Positions 1 to 12,844 are shown, counted from the first letter of the stretch. The stretch: 64,000 bases of DNA from Chrysopilus asiliformis (GCA_964034945.1 OZ035960.1:114989824-115053823), one strand, 5' to 3'. Notes: generated by a model not told the origin, from the letters alone. Numbers and translations are program-made.

Positions 1-1794
1 TAAAATACGTGTATGTAAACGAAATAATAATCTGTGAGTGGATAAACCAGGTTGAAACGATAGTAAAAATGAAAAGCCAATAAAATTGCAAAAGCTGACT
101 TCCGTCGATAAAATATATGACAAAATGAGGCATTCATATAGAAAAGGTATCCATCCATCCTTGCTTATTACCTACTATCCAGAAACAGATGAGACCAATG
201 GGGAAAACTATAAACCTAAGTATATAGAATATAGAAAGGGAAAACGAACGATTTTCGTTTCAGTTTGGATATGGGGGAGAGCTGCATGACATAAATTTTC
301 GTACCAAGCACAGTATTATGCAGTTCTCTATCCATATGCATTCATTTTAATGCACAAAATGCTAGCAAAATCCTAATGACATTTGATCATGAGAACTAGT
401 AACGATCCGTACAGAATGACTTCATTTTAACAATCGGATATCTATCTTGAAGTCAGGCAAATCCAGATATCCAGTGTGTATTTACTTGCAGATATGAAAA
501 CCCTGCAGATATTTTTCCTATAAATACAAATAGTAATATTTTCTTCTATACAGGCTTGACTTAGTTTCGAGTATCAACCGAGTTTTTTTTCTGCTATAAC
601 TGGTTATATACAATATAAAACGATATTTCACCTTCATTTACAACACAGCGGCTAAGTTATAATAACATCATCATCCATATGAACCATAGTCCACGAATCC
701 AAGTCTCAACCTCAACTCACCCTTAGCAAAAAAAATCCCAAAACCACCCCAAACGTACGTAAGTAAGTAGGTACGAAATCGCGCGAATTCTTAGTCGGTC
801 GCTTTCCCGGCATATATCCTGCCTACTGTAAAGTTTTCACTCCTTGGGGAGGGCTGGTTGAATCCACAGCCGGATATAAGAACTTCCGTCAGTGACTTTA
901 GTTAAGCGGTTAACCGATATAAATCTTCGACGTAAGATTTTTAATGGAGATTTTGCGTTTCAACAGGTAGTAGGTACCCATAGCGTTAGTAACACTCTAT
1001 ACACCTTTTATAAGTATTTACCATTTTTAATGAGAGCAAGCAATAATTTTAAAGAAAATGAGCGCAATTTATGGCACTTTGTTATTACCTTAATAAAGTC
1101 ACTGTTCAGTTTATTACAATTTATATGCATCGAATTCCGGCCGCATAATTGTAAAATGCCTACCAGGAAGTTTCCCCCGAATACATATAAATTTTCCACA
1201 TTACTTCTGATTCCACTTAATTTTTTTTTATTTTTTGACTTTGCACTTTTATTTTTATCTTATTTTCATTTCAATTTGCCTGAAACAAGAACATGAAATA
1301 TTTTCATTACAATTTTAACGAGATATTTCGCAATAAAAGTTTTTTTTTTTTTTGCTGTGGTAAAATCGTCGACGATATAAATTTACAAGCAGATGAAAAT
1401 TTTAAGCTAGATTTGCTGAGCATAGGGAATGCATTTTAATGATTTCATTTGGGGAATTTGTAAAATAAATTTTCCCCAAGCGACACAATTAAACTTAATG
1501 AAATTATTGATCTGACTAAACTTTATTTCCAGGAATATTGCGTTAAAGCGTGGGTTATTTTTACTCTGAAACTACCAGAAGGGCCGGGTAAACTACTGTA
1601 TAGGGGAAGATGGCGGATCCATTACTGAAGCCAACCTCTCACCCCCTCGCAACTCCGCAATGCTCCACCACCACCTCCGGAGCAATCACATCTCTCTCAT
1701 ATGTTAAATTTATTTAAGCACGGTTAAATGCAAACTTACCTTGCAAGTTGTTGTAGTCCGCAACTCTCCGCTAATGTTTTAAAGGGTTTCTTCT

Positions 1795-2110
1795 CTTCTT
1801 CTTCCTTCTTTGCTCCACTTGTCATCCTGCTCCCTTCACACTTGTTTTTCACTTTTCTCCCTCACTTCCCCTTTCCTGTGACACTTTCCTCCAAAAACTC
1901 CCTCACTTCCCCTTTCCTGTGACACTTTCCTTTCACTTTTCTCCTTATTTAAAAACTCCCTCACTTCCCTTTTTCGGTGACACAAGAAAACTGCTTCACT
2001 TTCCTTGTTCCGTCACACTTCCCTTTCACTTTTCTCCTGTCCAAAAACTCCCTGACTTCCCCTTTCCTGTGACACAAAAAACTCCTTCACTGTCCTTCTT
2101 CCGTCACTTT
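1795..2110. repeat. Degenerate CT-rich minisatellite
   Basis: Blocks such as CTCCCTCACTTCCC, CTTTCCTGTGACAC and TTTCACTTTTCTCC recur four to five times with variable spacing. The apparent open frames at 1728-2143 are low-complexity Ser/Pro/Phe translations of this array and are not genes. Confidence 0.7.
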
Positions 2111-2465
2111 GTTCCTGCCTTAATCACTAAACTTTATCCCTAAACTTATTTTAAACTTATTTTAAACCTTCCTTCGAGAAAATCTTTCGCGAAGAAGGAA
2201 GAAGTAAAACAAACTAACGCGAGTTGTGGTCACGACTGACCGATCGAAAATTTTATTCAAGAGTGATCCGCTGCGCTTTCTTTTTTTTGCGCATCTCGCT
2301 TCAAAATGAATCGATCAGACAAAGGCTTTTGTTCGAACAATCGCCAGCTAGACAAATTTACCGTAAGGATCTCGATCATTCGATTCTATTATCAGGCGAG
2401 CTATTATAATAAAAAATCTTTTTTTTTTTTGATACGGGCCGTTCGTTAGTTGTCAGGCGGTTAAA

Positions 2466-2640
2466 CCAGGGATTCTCAACCTTGATATTTGTTGCAAAAA
2501 GGATTTTTCTTGAAGATGAAAGAATTAATATAAATGTTTTAACTGACGTTCAATACATCGATTGTTGCTAACGCGATGAAATCAGGGGTGCTCAACCTTG
2601 ATATTAAAAGAGATCTTTCTTGAAGAGAAAAGAAACTGGC
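2466..2640. mobile_element. hAT-like terminal fragments (two partial copies)
   Basis: CAGGGATTCTCAACCTTGAT (2468) and CAGGGGTGCTCAACCTTGAT (about 2582) occur in the same direction, each followed by a similar TTTCTTGAAGA stretch. CAGGGRTTCTCAA is a classic hAT superfamily terminus. No matching right end or 8 bp duplication was found. Confidence 0.4.
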
Positions 2641-2649
2641 GTTCGTTAC

Positions 2650-2729
2650 ATAAGGCCATAACAATTTTGTATTTTAATAAAAACGCACCCTAAAACTTTT
2701 TTTTATGATCTGGCAATGCTAAAACGTCA
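2650..2729 (-). repeat. Solo inverted copy of the mariner-type element end
   Basis: About 80 bp here is the near-perfect reverse complement of 3362-3440, the right end of the neighbouring transposon. It includes AACGCACCCTA and GATCTGGCAATGCTAAAACG. It could pair with that end as a long hairpin. Confidence 0.75.
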
Positions 2730-2898
2730 TCGCCCTTAATTCCCCTAATTATAATTATATTGGTGGTGAACGAATTTTGTTTGGGGAAAACAAAATATTG
2801 GTTGTACCAAGAATATTATATTTATTTCAAACAAAATATACTTGTGGCACTAATTATAATATGATGACAACATCAAAAATTGTTTCTTTCCATATATC

Positions 2899-3453
2899 GG
2901 GTCTTTGAATAAGGACATAACAATTTTGCATTTAAATAAAACACAGAATAATTGAGATATCGGGCTGAAATTTATTCCAGGTGTAGTGGACATGTTACAT
3001 TTAAGTATGAAATTCGATGTCGTTTATATGGCCACCGCGAGCATTGCACTGATTGATTCTTTGGAGCCAATTTTCCACCACTCTTCCACACATATCGGCC
3101 GGAACGTTGGCAATTTCGCGTTCGATATTGTTCCTGAGCTCCTCTAACGTTGTTGGCTTGTTGGCATAAACCAACGACTTAACATAACCCCATAAAAAGA
3201 AATCCAACTGCGTTAAATCGCAAAAGCGAGGTGGCCATTCGACCGGACCATTTCTCGAGATTACACGATTGCGACCACTTAGAATTTCGGTAGTAAGTTT
3301 TAATAATTTCCAAACGTTGCTCGTTCGTGAACTTCACCATGATAAAAATGTAAACCTTGACTGACGTTTTAGCATTGCCAGATCATAAAAAAAGTTGTAG
3401 GGTGCGTTTTTATTAAAATACAAAATTGTTATGTCCTTGTTGAAAGACCCTTT
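2899..3453 (-). mobile_element. Internally deleted mariner/Tc-type transposon (DUF4817/DDE group)
   Basis: The element is bounded by inverted ends: GGGTCTTTGAATAAGGACAT at 2899 and the complement of GGGTCTTTCAACAAGGACAT ending at 3453. The similarity continues inward for about 45 bp. It carries the two ends of a transposase gene on the minus strand with the middle missing, so it cannot move on its own. The target duplication is unclear. Confidence 0.75.
3001..3340 (-). pseudogene. Transposase remnant, N- and C-terminal ends fused by deletion
   Basis: The minus-strand start at 3340 reads MVKFTNEQRLEIIKTYYRNS, the typical first residues of insect DUF4817 transposases. A shifted frame then gives VISRNGPVEWPPRF and LDFFLWGYVKSLVYANKPTT, ending at 3001; this is the C-terminal part of the DDE domain. 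Most of the helix-turn-helix and catalytic core is deleted and the junction is out of frame. Confidence 0.8.
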
Positions 3454-5108
3454 ATAATGACTACGTCAAAATGACTACGACAATCAATTTAACAAGCCAA
3501 TTGACTAAACATGCTGTCTGGATATTGGCATGCAGCATTTTTCGGTGCGGCGCTTTACATGGCAGTTTGAGTCCTTTGTAATTACGCTTCGTGAAACGCA
3601 AACCCCAATATACGCTTTTCCCTCGTCGCCAATCTGTAGTGGCCTTTTTATGAGACCGGAAATTGTGAAGTTTTTTTAGGAGATTTAAACGTGAAAGTTT
3701 AAAACAAAATCCCGATTTCAAAAGCTGATGAAGTGTAAAAATATCAACAGAAAACCCAAAAATGTTGACGAATTAAAAAAAAACACGGATACATTCTTAC
3801 TTAATTTCCGAAAAAAAGCCAATTTCAATGTTAAGAATACTTTCATAATTCCAACCCATATTTTAAAGTTATGTTATATCACGGGAAAGAAAAACAGAAA
3901 TACAATGAAATAAAGTAACATTTACAATGCATATATATACATAGAACAGTATAAAATTGGCAACATTTTTTCTCTGTTGCCATCGTCACGAAGTTTGTTG
4001 TCGTGTATAGATCTTCTTTTGATGACTGTAAGGAAACCTTAAATTGTATCACGTTGTACGGTAGATACACCAGTTGACCTTTTTTCCGTACACAAGAACC
4101 TTATATGCAAAAATTTTGCGTGACAAGAAGAAATTATTTGCTTTTTTCTCAACTAAAAATCTAAATAAATACACAAAAACATATACATTGTCGCTATAGA
4201 TTTTTATATGAACCAAAAAAAAAAAAGGTTCCCTTCCATCCATCTCTCACTCTTCTAAAGTACGATGCCATGCCATTAAAATTTTCTTTTGAGCGTGGCA
4301 GCACTTAAAACTTTTCACGGTCTGTGTAAGCATTTTTAAATTTTCTTCCTGTCTCCATTGTTGTCTGGACGACATTTTAAAGGCTATTATTCAAATAAGC
4401 AAAAAAATAGTAATCTTTTATTCATGTCAGTATGGAATGGAGTCCCCCTGGCCCCCCTTCTGAAACATTAGTGCGCTCTGTGTATATAAAAATACATAGA
4501 AATAATTCCATTCTTTCGACTTGAGATTGTATTAAATGTTATTCGGATGAAGTATTAATGGGTTACAAGATAAATATGAACGTGAAAATAAATTTATTAT
4601 TGGAATACAAGAAAAAGTTATGAATAAAATTATTACAAGAACATTAAAACAGGTGACAGAATATCTATTATGGAGCACGGAAAAAACAATTACCTTGCAT
4701 TGATTTACATAAAAGAAAAATGAAATGAAGTCTAGGTCAATTTAAAACATTGATGAAATTTTCAAAGTGTTTAAAATTATTGCCTTGAAGAGAAAGTTCT
4801 CCTGCACTCCGCCTATTGTCCAGACTAGGCGCCAGATGATTACCACACAAGTTGTCCTTTTGGAAACCCTACCCCCTCTCCTGCCTTCTAGTTACACTTT
4901 AATTTTTTTTTAATTTCATTTTGTAAATTTTTGAAATTTGAAAAAAAAAGTATCAACAAAACTTCAAGTCTCGAGAAAGATACAGGGGTCACCTTACATT
5001 TTTTTCAGTTTTATGACTGCAACCTGACGCAGGAGAGTTTTTGGGGTCCTGGTTTAGAAAGGCCACTGCGCGAATGTTCCTCATGAGTGGGTCTTCAAGC
5101 TAATTAAA
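3454..5108. other. No gene recognised
   Basis: AT-rich DNA with homopolymer runs. Short open frames here have no recognisable motif, and no clear TIR element was seen. Confidence 0.5.
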
Positions 5109-5702
5109 AAACATAACAAAAGCTATAATTGCCAATCTGGCAGTTATTGAAAACCCGTGATATTCGTATCAAAATTGGAACAGTTGTACCAGAATTCCAC
5201 TTTGAAGTCAAACTTTCCAATAAGATTTTTTTAAATTCATTCCAATCGGATTTTGATGTATGGGAGTTTTATGTAGAATCATATCCTAAATAACTTTTGT
5301 TCTTGTACTTTTTTGATAAGATGCACCGTTTTTGAGATATTCACAAAAACCGTTTTCGTTCGTATTGGGGGGTTCCCCCCCCCCCCCCCCCCCTAATGGT
5401 CCATTTTTGCCCATTAACGAACTTAGCCTTGCATTTTACGAAAAACGCATCTGCGCAAAATTTCAAGTCTCTAGCTCAATCTGTGCGCCCGCAATCCGCG
5501 CCACAGACGGACAGACGGACAGACGGACAGACGGACAGACGGACGGACGGACGGACGGACGGACGGACATGCTAAATTCAACTTTTTTTGTCATTCTAAA
5601 CACACTGGTGTAATTCATTTTTTTGTGTGATGACGGGATCTTGGCGTTACAAACGGTAAGGCAAATTTAATATACCCATTGGTTTCACCATACGGGTATA
5701 AA
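5109..5702 (+). repeat. Microsatellite-bearing dispersed repeat, family B, copy 1
   Basis: The repeat starts AACATAACAAAAGCTATAAT and ends CACCATACGGGTATAAA. It contains a C17-type homopolymer (5378-5393) and a (GACG/GACA)n array at 5510-5570 after GCGCCCGCAATCCGCGCCAC. The 3' end forms a small hairpin (TATACCC / GGGTATA). Two further copies lie at 28.7 and 30.6 kb in the same orientation. The superfamily is unknown. Confidence 0.8.
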
Positions 5703-7543
5703 GATAGGCATTGTATTCTGATTTCCAATTAAAGATATTACTAAAGTTTTACAAAAAAAAAATCCGGCACTTAAAATGTTTCGACATTTAAAAAAAAAGT
5801 AAAAGAACTCGATTTCAACCCCTAGCTGGACGAAATCTCTTAAAACATTTACACCATGAATTTTTTTTAAATGAAATTAGTAATTTTTATCATTTTCTGC
5901 CTGGGGTTAGAATAGGTACCAAATTATTTATTCATTGTTTTTGATGAAATAAAATTCCACTTTTGATCATTAATTTAATACTGGCAACAGGAATAGATCA
6001 TTTACTTTTTGCAATATTCAAAGTGTCCTAAAAAACCTCCAAAAAAGAAGGGAATAACCGAGACCGAGACAAAAAAAAGTGAAAAAAAAAACTTTTTCCC
6101 CTGGAAACAATTTAAACGACGAGTCCTTTGAATCTACCCAAATCGAATGTATTTACCAGCGGATGGCACACGTGCATTGAGCGTTAAATTGCTTTCAAGT
6201 GGAAAGAAAAGGGAAAAATTTTCATCCACCTAATTTAGGCCATTTTTCACTTTCGGTGATGTATGTAACAGCATCCAAATTTCTTTCTTGCTATTTTCCC
6301 TTATCCTGTCTTTCTCTTCGCAACCAAGGGTCTCGAAAGTCCCTAGAAATAAGTATGAAAATCAAAACACAAGAAAAAAAGGGGTGTGACAAAGAACCCC
6401 AAAAAGGGGATAAAGGAAAAGGAATTTGTAAAGATTTCGCTTATTTCACTCGTGAAAGGTTTCCTTGCTCATACACCAAAAAAAAATCCTCTTCATTCCG
6501 GAGACTTTTCTTTAAAGGAAAATATAATAATAGAACAGGAAAAGGGAAAAGATAAACGTTCACATAGAATTCCACGCACATACAGACCATGTCCGTACCC
6601 ACTCATCACACGAAAAAAAAAATGTCATCCACAAACATAGCTCTGTATTAGTATTATTTTTATACTGTTGTGTATAGGGCAGAAAAAAATTTAATAGTGC
6701 CATCAAATGATCTCTATCTAACATCTTTGTGCTGCAGGAATGCTGGAAATATTTTATTACTCCTTGATCTTGAAAGGAAACCGAAAAAAAATTTAAGAGA
6801 AAAATTGCGAAAAAGAAGAAGGGAAAAAGGTATTTCATAATTTTGATTTACAAAATTTAATAGACGGCTGAATCTGTAAAAGATCGCAAGGGAAGAAACC
6901 TACGAAATTCGATTAAAACCTTAAAGATAACATCTAAGGGAAAAAAACACTGAACGTGGATTGTTTGTGATGCTGTGACGAAAAATGTTGGTGGCATCTT
7001 CTTAGTTTTGGAAAGCAGTTCGATTATCTTTTAACAATTTTCCCTAGAAACTAAAATAAAGTACACAAAATGTGTTGATCACTCTTTAAAAACATTCTAA
7101 AATTGAAAATCTGTGCCAAAAAAAAATTTCGTGAAATTTTTCGTGGTTTTAGGGCTTTTTATTTGCTTAAATTCGCCCCTTTCGTTTCTTACCCCTCTTC
7201 TGCTATTTTTTGAACCGCTGACGGGATTTTGATCCGGTTTTCAATATTAAATAAGTCGCACACTAAAATTTATCTTACATTTACTCTGTAACCCCTCGTT
7301 GTCTATAAATAAATTTCACCAACTTCTTTGATCATGAAAACCGGACTAAAATTCAGCAGTTCGGGGGATAACAGAAAAGGGGGTTAAACCGAAGGGGATG
7401 GGGGCAGTGTAGGTTACCGCGTGGCATTTTAGGTTGAAAACGTAGTCCGAAATCTCAAAAAATTCGCATTGTTCAATAGCTATCACAATTCAAATTCAAA
7501 AAACAACCTTTTTGTAAAATTTGTGACTCCCACATTACAGAAT
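5703..7543. other. No gene recognised
   Basis: AT-rich DNA. The Lys-rich open frame at 6199-6555 lacks domain features or gene-like splice context. No mobile element boundaries were identified. Confidence 0.5.
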
Positions 7544-7547
7544 TTAA

Positions 7548-7766
7548 CACGTTCGTGACATCGTGTACCACTGGTGGTACATGTACAGTTTTTCAAAACC
7601 GCGCGAGTAAATAGTGCGGTAGTTTTTTTTGTGGAAGTAATATAAAAACACGCACCGTATACCACCGATGGCGCACAACCGCCAGAACATAAATCGCTAG
7701 TGTACCACCCGTGGTACACGATGTCCAAATGTAAAAAAAGTTGAAAAAGCAAATGTCACGAACGTG
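7548..7766. mobile_element. piggyBac-like MITE, 219 bp
   Basis: The perfect inverted ends CACGTTCGTGACAT / ATGTCACGAACGTG are flanked on both sides by TTAA (7544-7547 and 7767-7770), the target used by piggyBac elements. The inside has a second imperfect palindrome, GTGTACCACTGGTGGTAC and GTGTACCACCCGTGGTACAC. There is no coding capacity. Confidence 0.75.
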
Positions 7767-7835
7767 TTAAAATGTTTTTCCTAAAATATGTGAACAAATA
7801 AAAGAAAATCAATGTGAATATTATGCCAAATATAT

Positions 7836-7876
7836 ACATATAAAAGGCAAATGAAAAATATGTAACGTCTAACTTT
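7836..7876 (+). repeat. 41 bp segment also found inside a Helitron-like copy
   Basis: ACATATAAAAGGCAAATGAA followed by AAATATGTAACGTCTAACTT is nearly identical to 10026-10066 inside the Helitron-like element at 9.9 kb. Confidence 0.7.
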
Positions 7877-9929
7877 TAACCAACCCATAAATAAACAGAT
7901 AAGTATTACATGTGTAAAGTTATTTAAATTAGAATCTACCTAATCTAAGTTATTAGACAAATAAATTGCTTGATCCTAGGATCCTAAGAATACCGACGTA
8001 AAGTATATCTTACAAAATTGTTAAACATTCTTACAGTAATTTTCTTGTGTGTAACTTAAGGCAGGTAAATACACCAGAGGCAGGAGAAAATTGCCCAAAT
8101 AAATCTATGTGAAAACACATTTAGATGGCCAAGTCCTGTAAGGGTGTTTACCATGCGATTAATCGAATCAACTAACTAAAGAACGAGCATTTTAATCTGT
8201 CTCCTGGCCTTAAATGGCAACCCCGAAACCGACTGGAAACTGAAATCATCTATACTCCAAGAACTCACATATGTTGCCATTCACCGCATTTCCGGAGAAA
8301 TCGAGGTAACAAGGACAACTCCAATAAAAAAAAGTAAAGTTGTTTACTTTTGGTCCTATCACAATGTCTCAAGCACCCTCATTGTAAAGGACTTTTCTCT
8401 ATAGAAACAACAAAATCCTATCCAGAAAATATAGCCTATACCTATACACACAAAACGAAATATACATGTAGATTTGCCGAATTTTCCAAATTGCTCTATG
8501 GGTATTTTTAATGTATTTTCAGTATTATATCGGCTTTAAGCATTAGATTGAAGCAAGTGAAAAACCATTGTAACGAAAATGTTAAAGGAAAAACAGAATC
8601 AAGTTATCCTTATGCTTATGCATCCACAGTTTGTCCTGAAATCTCAGCATAAAAACGTTTCTCATTCGGCTACGGCAGGATAACGATACAACGAGATTTT
8701 CAGTGTTTGTGGAACTGGAAATCTTAAAAGATTATACACCACCACATGGCAAGTAGAGAAATGTCTTGCTTTTTGCCATGGCAACAGATTTGAATTTTGA
8801 ATACATTTGGGACACAATATAGTAAGATTTTCCAGAACTTCCTCCCAAGACACAAAATGATAGACACACTGCTCATGCATGTGTAGTCTGTAATAATTCC
8901 TTGTGTATTTCTCAATAGTTTCCGCTTGCATGCACCATGAGAGGTTCTCAAGGAAACCACAATGTAATCTTATTTGCAAAAAAAACACAACCATAAACTT
9001 CATTTCCTACTACAAAAATTGTGAATGGATTTGTTTTCTAAATTACTGTCATAAGACGTTGTTACCACTATCTTTGAGGAATGCTGAACAGTTCAATTAT
9101 TATACAAAACATCCTATGGTTGATAAATAATCGTAAAAGCCTCTTGCGAATGTTTTCTCATTAGAATAGATTTTTCGGAAGCGCAAACACTTAAGAAAAC
9201 TAAATGACTTAAATAGAAATAATCACTTGATAATTATCGTAAGATTACGCATTAGAAAGATGTTGTTTTTACTAAAAGCATATTTACATTTATCTCTTTT
9301 ACTATAGTCGTTTTTGAGCTTTTGGTCGACTTAAGCAGGCGATTTGTGTTTTTAAAACAACTTTTTATCCGCTAAACAATAAACCAAATTCTACTTGTGT
9401 GTGTTACTTAAAAGAAAATTTTTCTATACATATAGACAAGCTTTTTCTAATAGCATTTCAACGAAGTATAGAAAAAAGTACAAATATTGCGGCGTCTTAA
9501 AAAGTCTTTAAAAGATTTGTAGTAATTTTTTTTGTTCTTGCGGTTCTGTTTGGCAAACATACAATCGAAAATCCAGTGAAAACACTTTTCACTAATCTAA
9601 ACACAAAAACTTTCGTAAAACCGTAAACGTAAAGAAGATTAACTTTTGCTTCCGATGTAAGGTAAAGAAGACGTGAAAACTAACAAAACACTTGTGTGGT
9701 GATTTCTTGATTTTCTTCTTAGGTTTAAGAAGTGCAAAAATTATTAGCAGGTTTAGCCATTTTATTTAGTTTTCTTTTTTTAAAGTTCTACTACGAATTC
9801 GTTGTGCTAGAGTCCCTGGGGAAGCTAGCAGCCTCCAGCATCGAACTCTCTACGAGAAGTCTTGTTTTGGGGAAACCCCCAAGTCCCACACAATACTATT
9901 ACTTAACTATTATTATAGATCATATCATA
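7877..9929. other. No gene recognised
   Basis: AT-rich DNA. A 113-codon minus-strand frame at 8662-9003 has several Cys and His residues but no recognisable domain or splice context, and is judged a chance frame. Confidence 0.45.
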
Positions 9930-10567
9930 TCATACTAATATATAAAAATGAGTTGGTGTCTGTCTGTCTGTCTGTCTGTCTGTTCGTCTTTCACGCAAAA
10001 ACGGCTGAACCGATTGACTTGAAATTACATATAAAAGCAAATGAAAAATCCGTAACGTCTAACTTATTCCTCTTTCACGCAAAAACGGCTGAACCGATTG
10101 ACTTGAAATTTGGCATGAGTGTCTGTGGTAGTTCTGGTTCCAACATAGGCATACGGAAAAGTAGCGCAGGTTGTGGGGGGAGTAAAGGGAGGGGGTAAAG
10201 TTATTTCGAAACTTAGTTTTTGCGCTATGTTACTCTTTCGAGGGGAAACTACTGAACCGATTGGCCTGAAATTTGGCATAGATGTTCGTCGGGGTCCATC
10301 CCCAACATAGATCCATTAAAAAGTAGCCCTAGAGGTGGGGGGAGTAAGGGGAGGGGGTAAAGTGATTTCGAAACTTAGTTTTCCCTCTATGTTACTCTTT
10401 CGAGGGGAAACTACTGAACCGATTGGCCTGAAATTTGGCATAGATGTTCGTCGGGGTCCAGCCCCAACATAGATCCATTAAAAAGTTTTTAAGTTGTTTC
10501 CGGTTTTCTTCGTATTCTAAAACCTAGACAAAAAACTTAACCCGGCAACGACGGGCATGCAAGATAA
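9930..10567 (+). mobile_element. Helitron-like nonautonomous element H1
   Basis: The element starts TCATACTAATATATAAAAAT after a host A, carries a short (GTCT)n tract, then the ACGGCTGAACCGATTGACTT module. It ends with the hairpin ACCCGGCAACGACGGG and a mutated CTAG (ATAA). The internal GGGGAAACTACTGAACCGA module is present twice (about 10240 and 10405). A TC start, a 3' hairpin near the end, a CTAG terminus and A/T host flanks are Helitron hallmarks. Confidence 0.75.
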
Positions 10568-10834
10568 TAGCGTCGTGTATATTTGTCTGTCTCTTTATAT
10601 GTTCGCTTATAACTCGAGAACAGCTAAACCGATTTAAACGAAACTTTAGCGAGATTTTCTTGGAAAAAAGAGGTAGGTTTTAGATTATGTGCCATCCCAA
10701 GGTCTGCTCGTCCTTCTGGCGACTGGTTAGATCCTTGAATTGGTTTTATCGTTGGCGAGAAATAAGTTGAATAATAATATAAATTAATAAAGCCTAATTT
10801 ATTTCTACACAAAAGATTACAACTTATTAGAATA
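10568..10834 (+). repeat. Diverged (GTCT) plus CCGATT-type repeat fragment
   Basis: Between two oppositely facing Helitron-like copies lies a short TTTGTCTGTCTC tract. It is followed by AACTCGAGAACAGCTAAACC and GATTTAAACGAAACTTTAGC, the same design as other microsatellite-linked repeats in the window. No ends were defined. Confidence 0.4.
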
Positions 10835-11228
10835 CTAACTTGCATACCCGTCGTTGCCGGGTTAAGTTTTTTGTCTAAGTTTTAGAATACGAAGAAAACC
10901 GGAGAGAACTGAAAAACTTTTTAATCCATCTATGCTGGGGCTGGACCCCCGTCGAACATCTATGCCAAATTTCAGGCCAATCGGTTCAGTAGCTTCCCCG
11001 CGAAAGGGTAACATAGAGAAGAGCTAAGTTTCGAGATCACTTTACCCCCTCCCCTTACTCCCGCCACCCCTCGCGCTACTTTTCCGTATACCTATGTTGG
11101 AACCAGAACTACCACTCATGACAAATTTCAAGTCAATCGGTTCAGCGGTTTTTGCGTGATAGAGGAACAGAGAGACAGACAGACAGGCAGACAGACAGAC
11201 ATCAACTCATTTTTATATATTAGTATGA
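10835..11228 (-). mobile_element. Helitron-like nonautonomous element H2
   Basis: Minus orientation: CTAACTTGCATACCCGTCGT at 10835 is the 3' end with CTAG changed to CTAA, and the element ends TTTTTATATATTAGTATGA at 11228 (5' end). It holds a (CAGA)n tract and the module that carries GAACCGATTG in its own orientation. It faces H1. Confidence 0.75.
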
Positions 11229-12659
11229 TTACGTAGGTGCCCTTGAAAAATATTCAGTAAATATTTCATTACCACATTCATACAACTTCCATGAAAGAAA
11301 AAATGTTTAGACATCAATCTAATAATTCTCATAAAAGAAATATTTTCATTACCCAAATTTGATCAACCAAATAATTAAAAAGAAAAACAAATTTAATAAC
11401 AAATTTGAAGGGAAAAAAAGAACAATCTCGGATGGGAAATTTTCCTTTGACGAAATAATACTTTCATACCTTATATTCTATACTTTTATTGTTTTAGTTG
11501 CTTTAACTGTTTAAATGTTTAATTTATTTGAAACGTTTTCATTGTACGTGTGCGAAATATTTAGAAACTTTCACCACACAAACGAACGAAAATGAAAATG
11601 AAAGAAACCAAAGGTAGAGCTTTATGTGGTACAAAAGGAGAAAAATTAAAAAGCAGCAAAAAGAAGTTAGAAAATTTCTTCGAACTTTGAGAAATGTTTA
11701 ATTAAGAAAGTCTCAAAAGAGCCCTTCTATTCATATTTCAAGGATTTTCATCATCAATTTCATTTAAAACGATTTTCAATGTATAAAGTTTGTTACAAAA
11801 CCAAGGAAACAAATATATATATACAATATTTTAACACTAAGAAAACTCCCCTTTGGGCAATAAATTTAACACAATCGGTACGTCGATAAGTATAGCTAAA
11901 ACTTTATTAACTGTTTTTTAAATCTATTTTTTTCAAAAAAACTAAATCTGTCAATTTTTAACAGCTTATATTTTTTGAAATCCATTCAATTTTCCACATA
12001 TACAAGAATTTTACATATTTGTTTCTAGAGTTAGTATAGTTTTAGCTACTAGTCATTTATGCTTTGTTGATTTTCGCAAACCTGACGAAAATTAACAAAA
12101 ATCTTAAACCCGAGTTTCATTCCCGACCCCCTTTTCGCATCAAAATGGATTTCAGTTACCTATAGGGGCGAAAATTCTCTCTCATTTCGCTGCCAATAAC
12201 TGAACGGCAAACATATTTTCCTGAAAATTCAGCAAACATTCTCCCGAATAAAAATTACCCTCTATATATTGTGGTACTCGGCTTTCATCCCCAATACCGA
12301 AATTTTATTTTCGTGCTTCAAGGATTTGCATTCATTAATATTAATTGTTTCATTTCCGATGGGGAATTTTCGGATTGGGTTTACTGCATACTCACATCTC
12401 AGCCTGGGCGTGTTTTTACATCCTTTTTATCTACATGCGGGAGTCATATCCGTTCTTTCTCTACCAATTTATTTTCATATGCGCCCCCCAAAAAAACCTA
12501 TGAAAATCCATAGCAGGACCCACAATTATAATTCGTATTTCGTGTGCAGATAATGCGTAAACATATTCAGAATGATTACATAAAATTTAGATAAATTTTT
12601 CATATACGATTCAACTTAATCACATTTTTGTGTATGTTCTATTTTGTTTGTCATTTCAG
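11229..12659. other. No gene recognised; may hold the dipeptidase promoter and 5' noncoding exon
   Basis: AT-rich DNA leading to the exon 1 acceptor. Transcription start signals could not be picked with confidence. Short frames at 12269-12553 lack features. Confidence 0.4.
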
Positions 12660-12689
12660 ATGTAATGTGACTGTGACTTTAAAAAGGCA

Positions 12690-12844
12690 ATGAAATCGCG
12701 ACCGTACCACAAAGGCTTCGCGCTTTGTGGATTCTTCTGTTTAGCAATATTTATTAACATATTACATACATGTTTAGCAAATAATTTCGACGAACGAATG
12801 CAAAAAGTCAGAAAAGTGCTAAAAGAAGTGCCTTTAATAGACGG
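12690..12844 (+). CDS. Dipeptidase exon 1 (signal peptide, residues 1-52)
   Basis: The ATG at 12690 opens a frame with a hydrophobic segment ([19 protein letters not shown]) followed by [11 protein letters not shown], the typical start of the catalytic barrel just before the GHND zinc motif. A good acceptor (tttgtcatttcag, ending 12659) lies 30 nt upstream, so the exon probably begins at 12660 with 5' UTR and a separate noncoding first exon lies further upstream. The donor is gg|gtaagt at 12845, phase 2. The start was chosen because it gives an in-frame signal peptide and the upstream exon part has stops in this frame. Confidence 0.9.

Noticed and set aside
6199..6640. Overlapping Lys-rich frames
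   Set aside because: Purine-rich low-complexity DNA; no start context, domain or splice evidence.
8662..9003. 113-codon minus-strand frame with several Cys and His
   Set aside because: No zinc-finger spacing, no splice context, AT-rich surroundings; probably chance.
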